This document shows positions 34,939-44,487 of a stretch of DNA of 62,110 nt, in pieces; positions within the stretch are counted from its first letter, which is position 1, and every line of letters begins with the position of its first letter. The DNA comes from Burkholderia sp. E7m39 (GTDB taxonomy: Bacteria > Pseudomonadota > Gammaproteobacteria > Burkholderiales > Burkholderiaceae). The DNA lies in assembly GCA_001319865.1 (NCBI GenBank), contig BBSL01000272.1:1-62110 (forward strand), read 5' to 3'. A program made the translations under genes and the position numbers. A model generated the notes under the pieces. The model saw nothing but the letters and a program-made list of their open reading frames with translations, did not search any database and was not told where the DNA came from.

Positions 34939-36087
34939 ATGACGAAGGCGAGGAGAGTGCTGTGTAAAGCGGCCCGCAGAGGCGGCATTCTGGCGGGCTT
35001 GATATCGACAGCGACGCTGCACGCCGTCCCGGCGAGCGCGCAATCGTCGATGACGTTCTATGGCGTCGTCGATACGGGTATCCGCTATACGACGCACGCG
35101 GACCCGCAGGGAAATGCGGCTGTCCGGCTCGCTAATAGTGGCGCGACGGAGAGCCTTTTCGGATTCAAGGGAACGGAAGATCTTGGTGGCGGCAACAAGG
35201 CCGTGTTCCAGTTCGATGACCGCTTTTTCCCCAACACGGGCGCAACCGATCCCGCCTATCCGTTCTTCAATACGGCGTTCGTCGGCCTGCAATCGAGCAC
35301 CTATGGCAAGCTGACGATGGGCCGTCAGATCAATCCGCTTTCCGACGCGGTGCTAAGCGCCTTCGTGACGAACCCCTGGTTGCCGACGTTCTATGCGTTT
35401 CGTCCGGAAGTCATGATGGCGCAGGGCGTATGGACCAGCAACATGGTCAAGTACGCGGCGCGCTGGCAATACCTGACGGCCGAGGTGTCGTATGCGTTCG
35501 GCGGCAATGCAGGCGCGTTCGGCGCGGGCAGCCAGATCGGCGCGTCGCTGATCTATTTGCCGGGCGCACCGTTGCGTCTCGGCGCCGCCTATCTGGATTC
35601 ACGGGATGCCGTGAACTCGTCGGCGCACTTCAAATCATGGACGGCGGGCGGTTCGTATTCGTTTGGCGATACGACGGTCATGGCCGGCTGGGCCGTGAAC
35701 CGGCAGGACGCAAACTTCGTCGGTAATTTTCCGAATGGGCCGTTCACTCCGCCGGAATTGACCGCACTCAAGTTCAACACGTTCGCCGCGCGCAAGATGT
35801 TCTTCGGCGGCGTCACGCAGCAGGTCGGCGATTCGACGCACCTCTCTGCCAACGTATGGCGCACGATCCAGACAGGGAAGACCCAACCCGCCGACGGCAA
35901 CTCGACGCAGTTTCAACTCGTCGCGGACTACAACCTGTCAAAACGCACGGATACCTATCTTGAAGCCGACTACTCGCTGTATCGCGGCGGCATGGTCGGC
36001 GCGCAATTCCAGGGACAAAATGCGTTGAGTTCGGCGTTCGGTACGACGCAGCTGGGCCTCATGGTTGGGTTGCGGCACACGTTCTAG
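34939..36087 (+). CDS. Outer-membrane porin, OpcP/Gram-negative porin family
   Basis: A 382-residue general porin of the Burkholderia/Neisseria family. It has a signal peptide (basic start, hydrophobic core, cleavage after VPASAQ), then MTFYGVVDTGIRYTTHA as first strand. Family marks follow: GSRLGFKGTEDLG-like FGFKGTEDLGGGNKAVFQFD, FVGLQSSTYGKLTMGRQ, and a C-terminal strand ending GLRHTF with terminal Phe for Bam recognition. The start at 34939 (ATG) is preferred to a TTG one codon earlier. It is convergent with the Crp-type regulator. Confidence 0.92.
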   Translation: MTKARRVLCKAARRGGILAGLISTATLHAVPASAQSSMTFYGVVDTGIRYTTHADPQGNAAVRLANSGATESLFGFKGTEDLGGGNKAVFQFDDRFFPNTGATDPAYPFFNTAFVGLQSSTYGKLTMGRQINPLSDAVLSAFVTNPWLPTFYAFRPEVMMAQGVWTSNMVKYAARWQYLTAEVSYAFGGNAGAFGAGSQIGASLIYLPGAPLRLGAAYLDSRDAVNSSAHFKSWTAGGSYSFGDTTVMAGWAVNRQDANFVGNFPNGPFTPPELTALKFNTFAARKMFFGGVTQQVGDSTHLSANVWRTIQTGKTQPADGNSTQFQLVADYNLSKRTDTYLEADYSLYRGGMVGAQFQGQNALSSAFGTTQLGLMVGLRHTF

Positions 36088-36112
36088 CGCGAATGAGCTT
36101 GCACAGGCGCGC

Positions 36113-36805
36113 TTAGTGGTATTCCTGAAAAGAGGAAAGCCTGTCCTTCGAAGCGATTTCGATGCGGCCATACCGGAGGACGATCGCGCCTTGCTCAGCC
36201 ATCGCCTTGAGTTCCAGCGATAGTGTCTGCCGCGTGATGCCGAGCATCATCGCGAGCGTGTCGTGTGAGACCGTGACGTCGGGGCGGCTCTGGGACAGCA
36301 TGGTCACGTCGCCGGACGCCAGCAGCAACAGGCGGCGGGCGATGCGCGCGCGCGTCGAATGCAGGGTCGTGTCTTCGATCATGCGGTAGAGCCAGTTCAT
36401 ATGGATCGACTGCAACCCGGCAATCGCGCGGAAGAAGGTCTGATTGTTCATCAGTTCGTCGAATGCCTGATTCCTCAAGACGAACAGACAGGATCGTTCG
36501 AGCGCGACGACATCGCGCAGGCGCGGATGCCGACTTGCCATCGAGGTCTGCCCGAACCAGTTACCCGCTTCGATCACGGCGAGGATGGCTTCCTTGCCGT
36601 CTTCACGAATGGTGCAGGCTTTCAGCTTGCCCCGCTTGAGCCCGAAGAAACCATTGGGCTCATCGCCGCGCCGAAACAGGTATTCGCCCGCCTGCGCAGT
36701 CACCGTCTCGCAGCGGCCTATCAGTGCCTCTTGCATCGGCCGGGGCAAGGAGTCGAACCACAGATTCGTCCGCATTGCTTCGGACGTGTCGTTCATTGAT
36801 TTCAT
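36113..36805 (-). CDS. Crp/Fnr-family transcription regulator
   Basis: A 230-residue regulator with an N-terminal cyclic-nucleotide-binding-like barrel (about 25-135; GEYLFRRGDEPNGFFGLKRGKLK) and a C-terminal winged helix (about 155-220; VSHDTLAMMLGITRQTLSLELKAM, cited in part). No Cys cluster typical of FNR is seen. Start 36805 (MKSMND) is chosen; ATG 36796 is an alternative. The upstream open extension is Cys/Arg-rich and unlikely to be coding. It may regulate the convergent porin, but this is a guess. Confidence 0.85.
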   Translation of the reverse strand: MKSMNDTSEAMRTNLWFDSLPRPMQEALIGRCETVTAQAGEYLFRRGDEPNGFFGLKRGKLKACTIREDGKEAILAVIEAGNWFGQTSMASRHPRLRDVVALERSCLFVLRNQAFDELMNNQTFFRAIAGLQSIHMNWLYRMIEDTTLHSTRARIARRLLLLASGDVTMLSQSRPDVTVSHDTLAMMLGITRQTLSLELKAMAEQGAIVLRYGRIEIASKDRLSSFQEYH

Positions 36806-36925
36806 GTCGAATCGATAGATGCAATACCGGTTATCGTCAGTCGCTGGTTCTTGCCGGCGCGCCGCTCGATGCCGTGCACAGTTCAGACAGCAGCGCATCG
36901 CCTGTCCATGAAGGGCGCAGTTCGA

Positions 36926-37111
36926 TCAGCTCGGCTGCACGACCTGACGAAGACGCGCGCTTACCGGCGCACTCAGCCCGAGACGCTGGGCGAGCTTCAC
37001 GACTTCGCCGTTGAACCAGTCTGCTTCCGTTGCGCGTTGCGCGGCGAGGTCGTCAGACATCGACGAGCGCGTCAGCGGATCGATCGTCACCATTGCTCGC
37101 GCGAGATGCAC
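36926..37111 (-). pseudogene. C-terminal fragment of ketopantoate reductase (PanE/ApbA)
   Basis: About 60 residues match the C-terminal helical domain of 2-dehydropantoate 2-reductase: SSMSDDLAAQRATEADWFNG and then GLSAPVSARLRQ. The NADP-binding half is missing. Upstream on the same strand is an aldolase fragment in another frame, so two unrelated gene ends have been joined by deletion. Confidence 0.65.
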
Positions 37112-37129
37112 GAAACCACGGCGCGTTGA

Positions 37130-37292
37130 CCGATTGCGTGTGTATCACGCAGAGCGCATCGTCGGGCGCCGCATGCACCGCACTATGGATGTTGAAGCCG
37201 GCCTGGTTCACGGCGTATGGCGAATCGGACAGCTTGCGCCTGTCTAGATCGACGTTCACCAGCGACGAAGCTGTGATCTTATCGAACATCAT
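37130..37292 (-). pseudogene. Internal fragment of class II aldolase/adducin-family protein
   Basis: About 53 residues (FDKITASSLVNVDLD, NQAGFNIHSAVHAAPDDA and CVIHTQS) match class II aldolases around their zinc-binding HxH; the last motif reads HTQS where HTHS is usual. Both ends are missing. It is followed directly by the ketopantoate reductase tail. Confidence 0.65.
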
Positions 37293-38141
37293 CCCCGTAC
37301 GGGTTGGTCAGGAAATGGTGCTCCGGGCCGGGCACGCGCGCAGATATGCGTGAACACGAGAGCGTGCCAACCGAACAACGCGGTCAGGCAGCAGGTCGCC
37401 CCCAGGTTGACTCGGCGTCCAATTCAGCGGGGGACGCTGCGTGTTTGAGGCTGATTTCGGATGAGGCCACGTCGACACTCCTTTCAATGGTTCGTGCGGT
37501 TTGGAATCGCCGCTTGAAACAGCGTGCTCGCGCTATCAGCTGGAACGGTGGACGCATGATGTCGGCATTCACGCATATATTCTGTCGTGTAGCCGACATT
37601 TCCAGATGTGGGGATTCCGGCCTGCTGCACTATGGTCCTCAACTCGAATCGACACCCCCGTTTCGCAGCCTGCCCGTCAAGTTGCAGGATACCTGATGAA
37701 CCACGCCTCGGTGCTCCGGCTGGAAAAAGGGCAGGTGCTGTACCGATGCGCGATCCTTCTTCCGGCCTGTACGCGGTGCTTTAAGGTGCACGGAATCGGC
37801 AGGTCGGCACGACGGAAGGAATCTCTGCTCGCCGGCACAGCTCCACAGTCTGCTGGACTGCACGCCGCACAGCTGGCGGCAATTCGCGCTGTTGATGGCG
37901 CGACGCCTGCGGATCTCGTTCAAGAGCGCCGAATCGCTGACCTGTCGGCGCCGAGATCATTTGATCAAAACGTTTAATTTCATCGAGAGGATGCAAGTCT
38001 GGGCCGCGTTGTTTGCAATCGGTCGATCTACACTACGCGAGCAACGCGCGCCGGCGCTCAATCCGGAGCGCATCGATGCGTCGGTGCTCGAATTGCGCAC
38101 GGCCGTCCGTATCGGCGAACCTTGGTCCTATGCGGTGAGCC
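37293..38141. other. Stretch without a supported gene
   Basis: Mixed short frames on both strands with no recognisable family. The segment lies between gene fragments and is probably debris of the same deletion events. Confidence 0.35.
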
Positions 38142-38635
38142 GCGCGGCGAAGGTCGGGCGCATCTCGGCGCGCGCCGATCGCATCGCGCGCCTCCGCCTC
38201 GTTTCCGCCGACGGCCGGCCGCTGCCGCGCTGGACACCCGGCTCGCACATCGATGTGATCTGCGGCGATACGGGCCTGTCGCGCCAGTACTCGCTGTGCG
38301 GCGATCCGAACGATCGCGACGCGTTCGAAATCGCCGTGCTGCGCGAGCTGGATCCGTCGAAAGAGCAGGCATTCGAAGTCGAGTTGAAGGACTCTGGCCT
38401 GGTGCTGACGGTGCGCGCGGATGAAACCGTACTTGACGCCTTGCAGCACGCGAACATCGACGTGCAGAGCGATTGACGCGAAGGCCTGTGCGGATCGTGT
38501 GAGGTGTGTGTGCTCAAGGGCAGCGTCGATCACCGCGACATGGTGCTCACGCGCGGCGAGCGCGAACAGAACGATCGCATGATGGCCTGCTGCTCACGCG
38601 CCTGCCGCGGCGAGCGGCTCGTGATCGAACTGTAG
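38142..38635 (+). pseudogene. Deleted vanillate demethylase reductase (VanB-like)
   Basis: The frame starts with a phthalate-dioxygenase-reductase type flavin domain (RLRLVSADGRPLPRW and then PGSHIDVICGDTGLSRQYSL). It jumps at about 38355, without the NAD domain, to the C-terminal plant-type ferredoxin domain. There an in-frame TGA (38474-38476) replaces the first cluster Cys: VQSD-stop-REGLCGSCEV. The frame then continues to a proper end (RLVIEL, stop 38633). Loss of the NAD domain plus a nonsense codon make it dead. Confidence 0.8.
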
Positions 38636-38684
38636 ACGCAGAACGTCGAGCAACGACACATTACATAACTGGAGACACAGCGCG

Positions 38685-39078
38685 ATGAGAAAACGTGCCA
38701 ACCTGATGTTCGCCTGCACCATCGGTACCACGCTCGAGTGGTACGACTTTTTCGCGTTCGCCGCGTGTGCCGTGCTGGTGTTCGACAAGCAGTTCTTTGT
38801 CGTGGGTAATCCGCTTGCGGCGACGTTACTGTCGCTTGCTACTTTCGCGGTCGGGTTCATTGCTCGGCGGCATCGTGTTCGGCATGATCGGCGACCGCAT
38901 CGGACGGCGCAAGACGCTCGTTGTCAGCCTGCTGTGATGGGTCTCAGCACGTTCTGCGTGGGACTGCTGCCCACTTATGCATCGATCGGGCTCACCGCGC
39001 CACTGCTGCTCGTGCTTTTGCGCATTGTGCAAGGTGTCGCTGTGGGCGGCGAGGCGACGGGCGCCATCCTGACGTCGA
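38685..39078 (+). pseudogene. N-terminal fragment of MHS-family MFS transporter
   Basis: Recognised from NLMFACTIGTTLEWYDFFAF and, further on, LLLVLLRIVQGVAVGGEAT, hallmarks of metabolite:H+ symporters. Two small deletions (near 38866 and 38936) knock out and restore the frame around the GDRIGRRKT loop. It breaks off at 39078, where the next part of the same gene appears inverted. Confidence 0.8.
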
Positions 39079-39460
39079 GAACAGATACAGGAATGTGTTT
39101 TCCGCCGCTTTCACGAAGAACGCCCTGCCCATCTGGCGCCAGCTACCCTTGCATGTTTCGCGCAGTGACGCGCGCGCCACCGTCTTGTGTGCAGCCGCGA
39201 GTTCGGCAAATGCAGCCGATTCCTCGACGCGCCGCCGCGTCCAGAAGCCAACGATCACCAGAAGCGCGGAGATGAAGAACGGAATGCGCCACGCCCATTC
39301 GACGAACGCAGAATCGCCATACATCTTCTGCACGATGCCGATCACCAGCGCGGTCAGCACGTTGGCGAGCGGCCCGGCGAACATTGTGAAGCTGGTCCAG
39401 AAGCCGCGTTGCGTCCCCGGCATCGACTCGGCGATCACGCGAATCGTATCGGCGGGAGAT
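39075..39460 (-). pseudogene. Inverted middle segment of the same MFS transporter
   Basis: The minus strand reads AESMPGTQRGFWTSFTMFAG through RIPFFISALLVIVGFWTRRR to ENTFLYLFSTS, which is what should follow the GGEATGAILT end of the adjacent plus-strand fragment. The left junction falls at a GACGTC palindrome (about 39073-39078). This is an inversion of about 380 bases inside the gene; the C-terminal third is missing. Confidence 0.8.
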
Positions 39461-39901
39461 CTCGCAGCAGCATGCGCCCACCGAAAGCGGTGCCGATGGA
39501 AAAGCTGCGATGCAAACCACGGGGGCGTGAGTGCGCTGCCCTTGACAGTACACGAGGCGAGGCGTTTACGTGACGGAAACTGTGCAGGCCGCGTGACACG
39601 GTTACTTGGGCACATTCGCTGACCTGTAGTCGCGAACAGCGAGCGACTGGCCTTTGCGCTTCAGGAACGGCCCCTCGGCACCGCTGCGTCCAACGGCTGC
39701 ATCGGGTCGTTAGCCACTGCCGACTGGGGGCTTTCGGGCCGCTGAATTCAAGTGACCGCTTTGAAGCGATGAGTTCGAGGAGCAGACTGACGCAGCTCGA
39801 CCCGAAAGGGACAGTGGTCCACACCCCAAACGGTTATTCGGACATGCAGCCGCGCTTGAGTGGCGGGCCGCCTATCAGCGGAGATCCGTTACGAGCTTAC
39901 A
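39461..39901. other. Stretch without a supported gene
   Basis: No recognisable frame. It follows the broken transporter and precedes the 3' end of the SDR gene; it may contain further transporter debris and an SDR terminator I cannot place. Confidence 0.35.
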
Positions 39902-40681
39902 TTACGCGACTGGAATGGTTCCGCCATCGATGACAAATTCCGTTCCGCTAATCGCCGCAGCACGTGGCGAAACCAGGAAAGCGATCAGATCGGCCACTTC
40001 CTCGGGCTTCGACGGGCGTCCTAGCGGAATACCACCCAGCGCATCCATGATGATCCGCTTGCCTCCTTCGTAATCAGTACCGGCTTGGCTGGCGAGCCGT
40101 TCCGCCAAGGCGACAGCGGCCTCAGTTTCCACCCAACCCGGTGACACGCGCACAACGCGTACACCTTTAGGCGTAACTTCCTTCGACAGGCTCTTACTGT
40201 ATGTGGACAGTGCGGCCTTGGCCGCAGCGTAGGCCGTTGTCGAGGCCGGCAACGGCAGCCGATTCTGAATGGATGTGACATGAATGATGACGCCGGCGCC
40301 TCGCGCGATCATCCCCGGCAGCAACGCTCGATCAAGTCGCACAGCAGGAAACAGATTGAGGTTAAGCTCCTTTTGCCACTCCGTATCGTCGAGTGCAATA
40401 AAGCCCCCGGGTGGGGCCGATGATCCACCCAGGACATGGACGATGGCGTCTACACCGCCCAGTCTGTCTTCAACGGCCTTCGCGACTGTGGCGCAGCCTT
40501 TAGGCGTGGTAAGGTCGGCCGCGACGAAGATCGCATCGGGAATGAAGTCCGGTTTCGCGCGAGCCGTGGTGAGGACGCGAGCGCCGAGTTCGCCGAGCAG
40601 TTCGACAACGGCCTTGCCAACGCCCTTGGTACCGGCCGTGACAAGCACGCGCTTGCCTTCGAGTTCGAGGTTCATGGTCAT
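39902..40681 (-). CDS. Short-chain dehydrogenase/reductase (SDR)
   Basis: A 259-residue classical SDR. The nucleotide-binding start is [18 protein letters not shown] (TGxxxGxG type). The catalytic Ser-Tyr-Lys are in VTSIQNRLP and YAAAKAAL, with the C-terminal [13 protein letters not shown]. Substrate unknown. The start at 40681 has GGAG upstream and overlaps the SnoaL-like gene by 4 bases. It forms a two-gene operon with that gene, divergent from an HxlR regulator, a common arrangement for inducible quinone or aldehyde detoxification. Confidence 0.9.
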   Translation of the reverse strand: MTMNLELEGKRVLVTAGTKGVGKAVVELLGELGARVLTTARAKPDFIPDAIFVAADLTTPKGCATVAKAVEDRLGGVDAIVHVLGGSSAPPGGFIALDDTEWQKELNLNLFPAVRLDRALLPGMIARGAGVIIHVTSIQNRLPLPASTTAYAAAKAALSTYSKSLSKEVTPKGVRVVRVSPGWVETEAAVALAERLASQAGTDYEGGKRIIMDALGGIPLGRPSKPEEVADLIAFLVSPRAAAISGTEFVIDGGTIPVA

Positions 40682-41007
40682 CAGTGAATCTCCAAATTTT
40701 CAATCTTGTCGTTGCTAAGCCGGAATACATGTCTAATGTCAGCAGGACTGCCTGGGAAATTGCCGACATATTGAGCCACGACGGTAACACCAACAGCGTC
40801 CGGCACGGCCGTCAACGGCTCGACACGATAGGCATACTGGCGTTGCGCTCCTGCGAGCCAGGCTTCGATAGCTTCATGTCCTCGATAGCTCCCGCCTTCG
40901 TCGTGGACGACGGCACGTTCAGAAAAAGCGTGTCGCAGGGCCGAAGGCGCAACGCCGTTGCTCACCTCAAAGAAAATGGCAACCGAATCCGGTAGTGAAA
41001 TGCTCAT
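40681..41007 (-). CDS. SnoaL-like/NTF2-fold small protein
   Basis: A 108-residue protein with the cone-shaped NTF2/SnoaL-like fold ([36 protein letters not shown], cited in part). Such proteins act as small isomerases, hydrolases or binding partners and are often co-encoded with SDR enzymes. The start at 41007 is preferred; the extension to 41073 runs into the intergenic promoter region. It is coupled to the SDR by ATGA. Confidence 0.82.
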   Translation of the reverse strand: MSISLPDSVAIFFEVSNGVAPSALRHAFSERAVVHDEGGSYRGHEAIEAWLAGAQRQYAYRVEPLTAVPDAVGVTVVAQYVGNFPGSPADIRHVFRLSNDKIENLEIH

Positions 41008-41102
41008 GATCTGGAGCTTTAATGGCAAACTATGAGATGCAGGAATTTTCGCTATAAACTCACTATTCAACAAGAACGCACGAAAAAGTAAGTTGGATAC
41101 CT

Positions 41103-41453
41103 ATGGGAAAGGTCTATACCCCCGCGACGGCGGCAATCGGCGTCGAGGAAGTCCTCCAGTTGCTGGAGGGACGCTGGAAGCTTGTCATCCTGTTCCACCT
41201 GTTCGATGGGAAGGTACAGCGATTCTCCGCTCTCGAAAAGCTTATCCCCGGGATTTCGCAGAAGATGCTGGCACAACAGCTACGCCAGTTGGAAGCGGAC
41301 GGCATCGTGGCGAGAAAGCTCTATCCGCAGGTTCCGCCCAAGGTCGAATACCGGCTGACTGACTGGGGACAGGCGCTTTGTCCCGCTCTGGATGCTCTCC
41401 TTAAATGGGCAGAACAGCGGGACACGATACAAAACACTAACGACGCTGAATGA
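41103..41453 (+). CDS. HxlR-family transcription regulator
   Basis: A 116-residue winged-helix regulator of the HxlR/YodB type: LLEGRWKLVILFHLFDG, FSALEKLIPGISQKMLAQQL, then VEYRLTDWGQAL. No Cys is conserved at the N-terminus, so thiol sensing is not evident. It is divergent from the SnoaL-SDR operon with 95 bases between starts and is its likely controller. Confidence 0.9.
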   Translation: MGKVYTPATAAIGVEEVLQLLEGRWKLVILFHLFDGKVQRFSALEKLIPGISQKMLAQQLRQLEADGIVARKLYPQVPPKVEYRLTDWGQALCPALDALLKWAEQRDTIQNTNDAE

Positions 41454-41688
41454 CGGCTGCTGGGCCGATCGGCTCACGTGGCCAGCGACCACTTATCGGC
41501 ACTGCACTTCGCAAATCCCGGTCAGGCTTGACTGAACGGGTCGGAGAAAACTAGCTGATCGGACTGGATCTTACAGTGTTGAACAACCGGTTTTCTAGCG
41601 CGTGTTGCGGCGATGTTTGAACGTCCCATCGACGCGTACGGCGCTCTTTCCGGTCGCGCCGCTTGTGGGCGCCGCCGGTTGATGCATT

Positions 41689-41940
41689 TCAAGTGACTGC
41701 TACTGCCGTTTGCTTCTGCTTCCGCATCAACCACTTCGCCGTTCTCCTCAAATTCTGTGCTGCTGCAGCCAACAGGAACTCATCGTGGGCGCCTGATGGT
41801 CCTCGCAACCGTAGACGATCCAGCTTCATGACGGGTTTGAGGTGAGCAAACAGGATTCAGCCTTCTTGCGATCCTTGCGCGACTGCCTGTATGCCGGTGG
41901 TTTCGCAATTGCGCTTGCCGTATCACGTGCAAATGGTCCT
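41689..41940 (-). pseudogene. C-terminal remnant of an IS1182-type transposase
   Basis: Minus-strand pieces in two frames read AYRQSRKDRKKAE and then LKLDRLRLRG-like KLDRLRLRGPSGAHDEFLLA and QNLRRTAKWL, the end of an IS1182-family DDE transposase. One frameshift lies between them. The rest of the element is gone; it abuts the truncated IS91-type transposase. Confidence 0.7.
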
Positions 41941-41985
41941 GGTCGAGTCGACCTCCTGTGTGCGGTATGCGGCGTGGCCTCGACA

Positions 41986-42477
41986 TCCGCCGCCAGGTGC
42001 GATGCCGTGCACATGCGGATGATGCGTGAGCGCCGAGCCCCCGGTGTGCAGGACGAGCGTGGCGCCGATCTGGGCGCCGAGATGCCTGGGATCCCCGGCG
42101 ATCGTGCGCAGCGTGTCAGCGGCGATGTCGAGCAGCAGGCCGTAGATGATCCGTTTGTTGTACCAGGCAATCGCACTGATGGGCGCGGGCAGCGTAAAGA
42201 CGACGTGGAAGTACTCGACGGGCAGCAGGTCGGCCTGGCGTGCCGCCAGCCAGCGGTGTGCGGCGCTGGCCTGGCACTTCGGGCAATGCCGGTCCCGGCA
42301 CGAGTTGAAGGACACCTCTGTCGTTGCGCAGCCTGAACAGCGAAGCACATGTCCGCCCAGTGCCGCCGTGCGGCACCGGTCGATGGCCGACATGACCTTC
42401 AGCTGCCCCAGGCTCAGGTGTGCCGTGGCCCGCCACGCTGGCCCGTGGCTGCGGAAGATGTCCGCAACCTCCAGCAT
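41986..42477 (-). pseudogene. Truncated IS91-family (HUH) transposase
   Basis: The first 164 residues of an IS91-type rolling-circle transposase. The N-terminal zinc finger has Cys47, Cys50, Cys60, Cys65 and Cys68 (RCSGC, SCRDRHCPKC). The HUH motif HPHVH is at 153-157. After APGGG the sequence turns unrelated, so the catalytic Tyr region is lost. It is preceded by an integrase gene, the usual partner in this IS91 subgroup. Confidence 0.85.
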
Positions 42478-42498
42478 GAGGCGCTACAGCGCGCGGGC

Positions 42499-43373
42499 CT
42501 ACCCGGGAGGCAGGTGGTCCAGTGGACTGGTGACCTCATGCAGCAGATCGGTGGCCACTTGGACATAGAGCGCGGTGTTCTCGAGCTTCGCATGACCGAG
42601 CAGCACCTGGATCACGCGGATGTCCTCCTTCTGTTCAAGGAGGTGTGTCGCGAAGCTGTGCCTCAGCGTGTGCATGGACACGCGCTTGTCGATGTTCGCA
42701 GCTTCGGCGGCGGCATGAATGGCGCGGTTCAGCTGCCGCGTGCTCAGCTGATCGAGCGGATCGAGCCCGGGAAACAGCCACCCGCCGTCCAGCATCCTGC
42801 CCTGTGAACGGGCCGCGCGCCACCACGCACGCAGGCGTTCGAGCAGCACCGGCGAGAGCATGGCGTAGCGGTCGCGGCGGCCCTTGCCCTGCTCGATACG
42901 CAGAGTCATGCGCTGGCTGTCGACGTCGGTGACCTTCAGCGCGACCACTTCACTGGCGCGCAGCCCGGCGCCGTAGGCGACCGACAGCGCGGTCTGGTGC
43001 TTAAGGTTGCCGGCCGCCTCGATAAGCCGCCGCCCTTCATCGGGACTGAGCACGACGGGCGCTATGCGGGGCACGCGCACGGGTTGCATCCTGACCATCA
43101 GCTCGGGCCGGTCGAGCGTGACCGTGAAGAAGAACTTCAGGCCGGTGATCGCATGGTTCAGCGACACGGCCGATGTGCCGTGGTCGACCAGATAGAGCTG
43201 ATAGCGGCGCAGGTCTTCGACGGTGGCCGTGTCAGGTGATCGCCCGAGAAACCGGGCGAACTCGCGCACCATGTGCAGATAGATGTCCTGCGTCTTGGGG
43301 CAAGCTGGCGCATGCGCATGTCGTCGATCATGCGCTGGCGTAGCGGGCTGATGTTTGCCGGTAAGGAGGTCAT
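42499..43373 (-). pseudogene. Frameshifted tyrosine recombinase of an IS91-type element
   Basis: A XerC/D-like integrase with the core-binding domain and catalytic pattern intact: Arg in GLRASEV, HTLRHSFATHLL, LGHAKLENTALY with Tyr. The N-terminus (MTSLPANISPLRQRMIDDM from 43373) is in another frame; one base is missing from a C-run near 43300. The long uninterrupted frame starting at 43422 therefore begins with shifted, non-native residues. It could also be a sequencing error or be rescued by slippage. It lies 21 bases upstream of the truncated transposase. Confidence 0.75.
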
Positions 43374-43543
43374 GATTCGGCTCCTGTTGAAGAACGAGGC
43401 GGGTTGCCTCATTCGCCAACATAGAGCCACGTGACCAGCCTCTCCCTGACCTCTGGCGTCAGTCCGTAGCCCCTACCGCGCGAGCGGTTTAGTCCTTCGA
43501 CCCACAAGGGTCAGACGACCCATCGTCATAGCGGTCAGTCGGT

Positions 43544-44477
43544 ATCGAGGAAGTTGTTCACGTACAACCGCATCAAGAAGGTCTACGTGCAAGGCGATGC
43601 GCCGTTCCGGATGTCGCCCGACGATCTGAACGTCTGGTACGTGCGGAACGCTTCGGGCGGGATGGTGCCATTCAGCGCATTCGCGGCGGGCCATTGGACG
43701 TTCGGATCGCCCAAGCTCGAACGCTACAACGGTGTGTCGGCCGTGGAAATCCAGGGCGCGGCGGCGCCGGGCAGCAGTACCGGGCAGGCACTGGGCGCGA
43801 TGGAGAAGATCGCCGCGCAGTTTCCCGTGGGCATCGGCTTCGAATGGACGGGGTTGTCGCTCCAGGAAATCGAGTCGGGCTCGCAGGCGCCCGTGTTGTA
43901 CGGTATCTCGATCCTGGTCGTGTTTCTGTGTCTCGCGGCGCTCTACGAGAGCTGGTCGATTCCATTCTCGGTGATCATGGTCGTGCCGCTGGGTGTGATC
44001 GGCGCGCTCCTTGCCGCCACGCTGCGCGGGCTGGAAAACGACGTGTTCTTTCAGGTGGGTTTGCTGACCACCGTCGGTTTATCCGCGAAGAACGCAATCC
44101 TGATCGTCGAGTTCGCGCGGGAATTGCAGCAGACCCGCGGCATGGGACCTGTGGCAGCGGCGCTCGAAGCGTCTCGTTTGCGGCTGAGGCCGATCCTGAT
44201 GACGTCGATGGCGTTCATCCTTGGCGTGTTTCCGCTCGCGATCAGTAACGGCGCGGGATCGGCAAGCCAGCATGCGATCGGCACGGGCGTGATCGGCGGG
44301 ATGCTGACCGCGACGTTCCTCGCTGTTTTCATGATCCCCATGTTCTTCGTCGTGGTCCGTTCGATGTTCTCCGGCGAGAAGGATGATTCGCACACGCTCT
44401 CGCAAGGCGATCCGGACCAACCCGATGATTCGGGCGAACGCGTCGGGTTGGGAGTTCATGATGAAACGGCCGGTTGA
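43544..44477 (+). pseudogene. 5'-truncated RND efflux pump (AcrB/MexB-like)
   Basis: The last 310 residues of an RND inner-membrane pump: [34 protein letters not shown], then the six C-terminal membrane segments with [19 protein letters not shown]. About 700 residues are missing at the 5' side, cut where the IS91-type element sits. No start codon or promoter belongs to it. The outer-membrane gene follows 11 bases later. Confidence 0.88.
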
Positions 44478-44487
44478 GGACAGTGGA

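Noticed and set aside
38474..38476. In-frame TGA at a cluster Cys as possible selenocysteine
   Set aside because: The gene has also lost its NAD domain, no SECIS-like hairpin is seen next to it, and the family does not use selenium.
42499..43422. Integrase as an intact 307-residue protein
   Set aside because: Its first 40 or so residues are a shifted read of the true N-terminus seen in the next frame.
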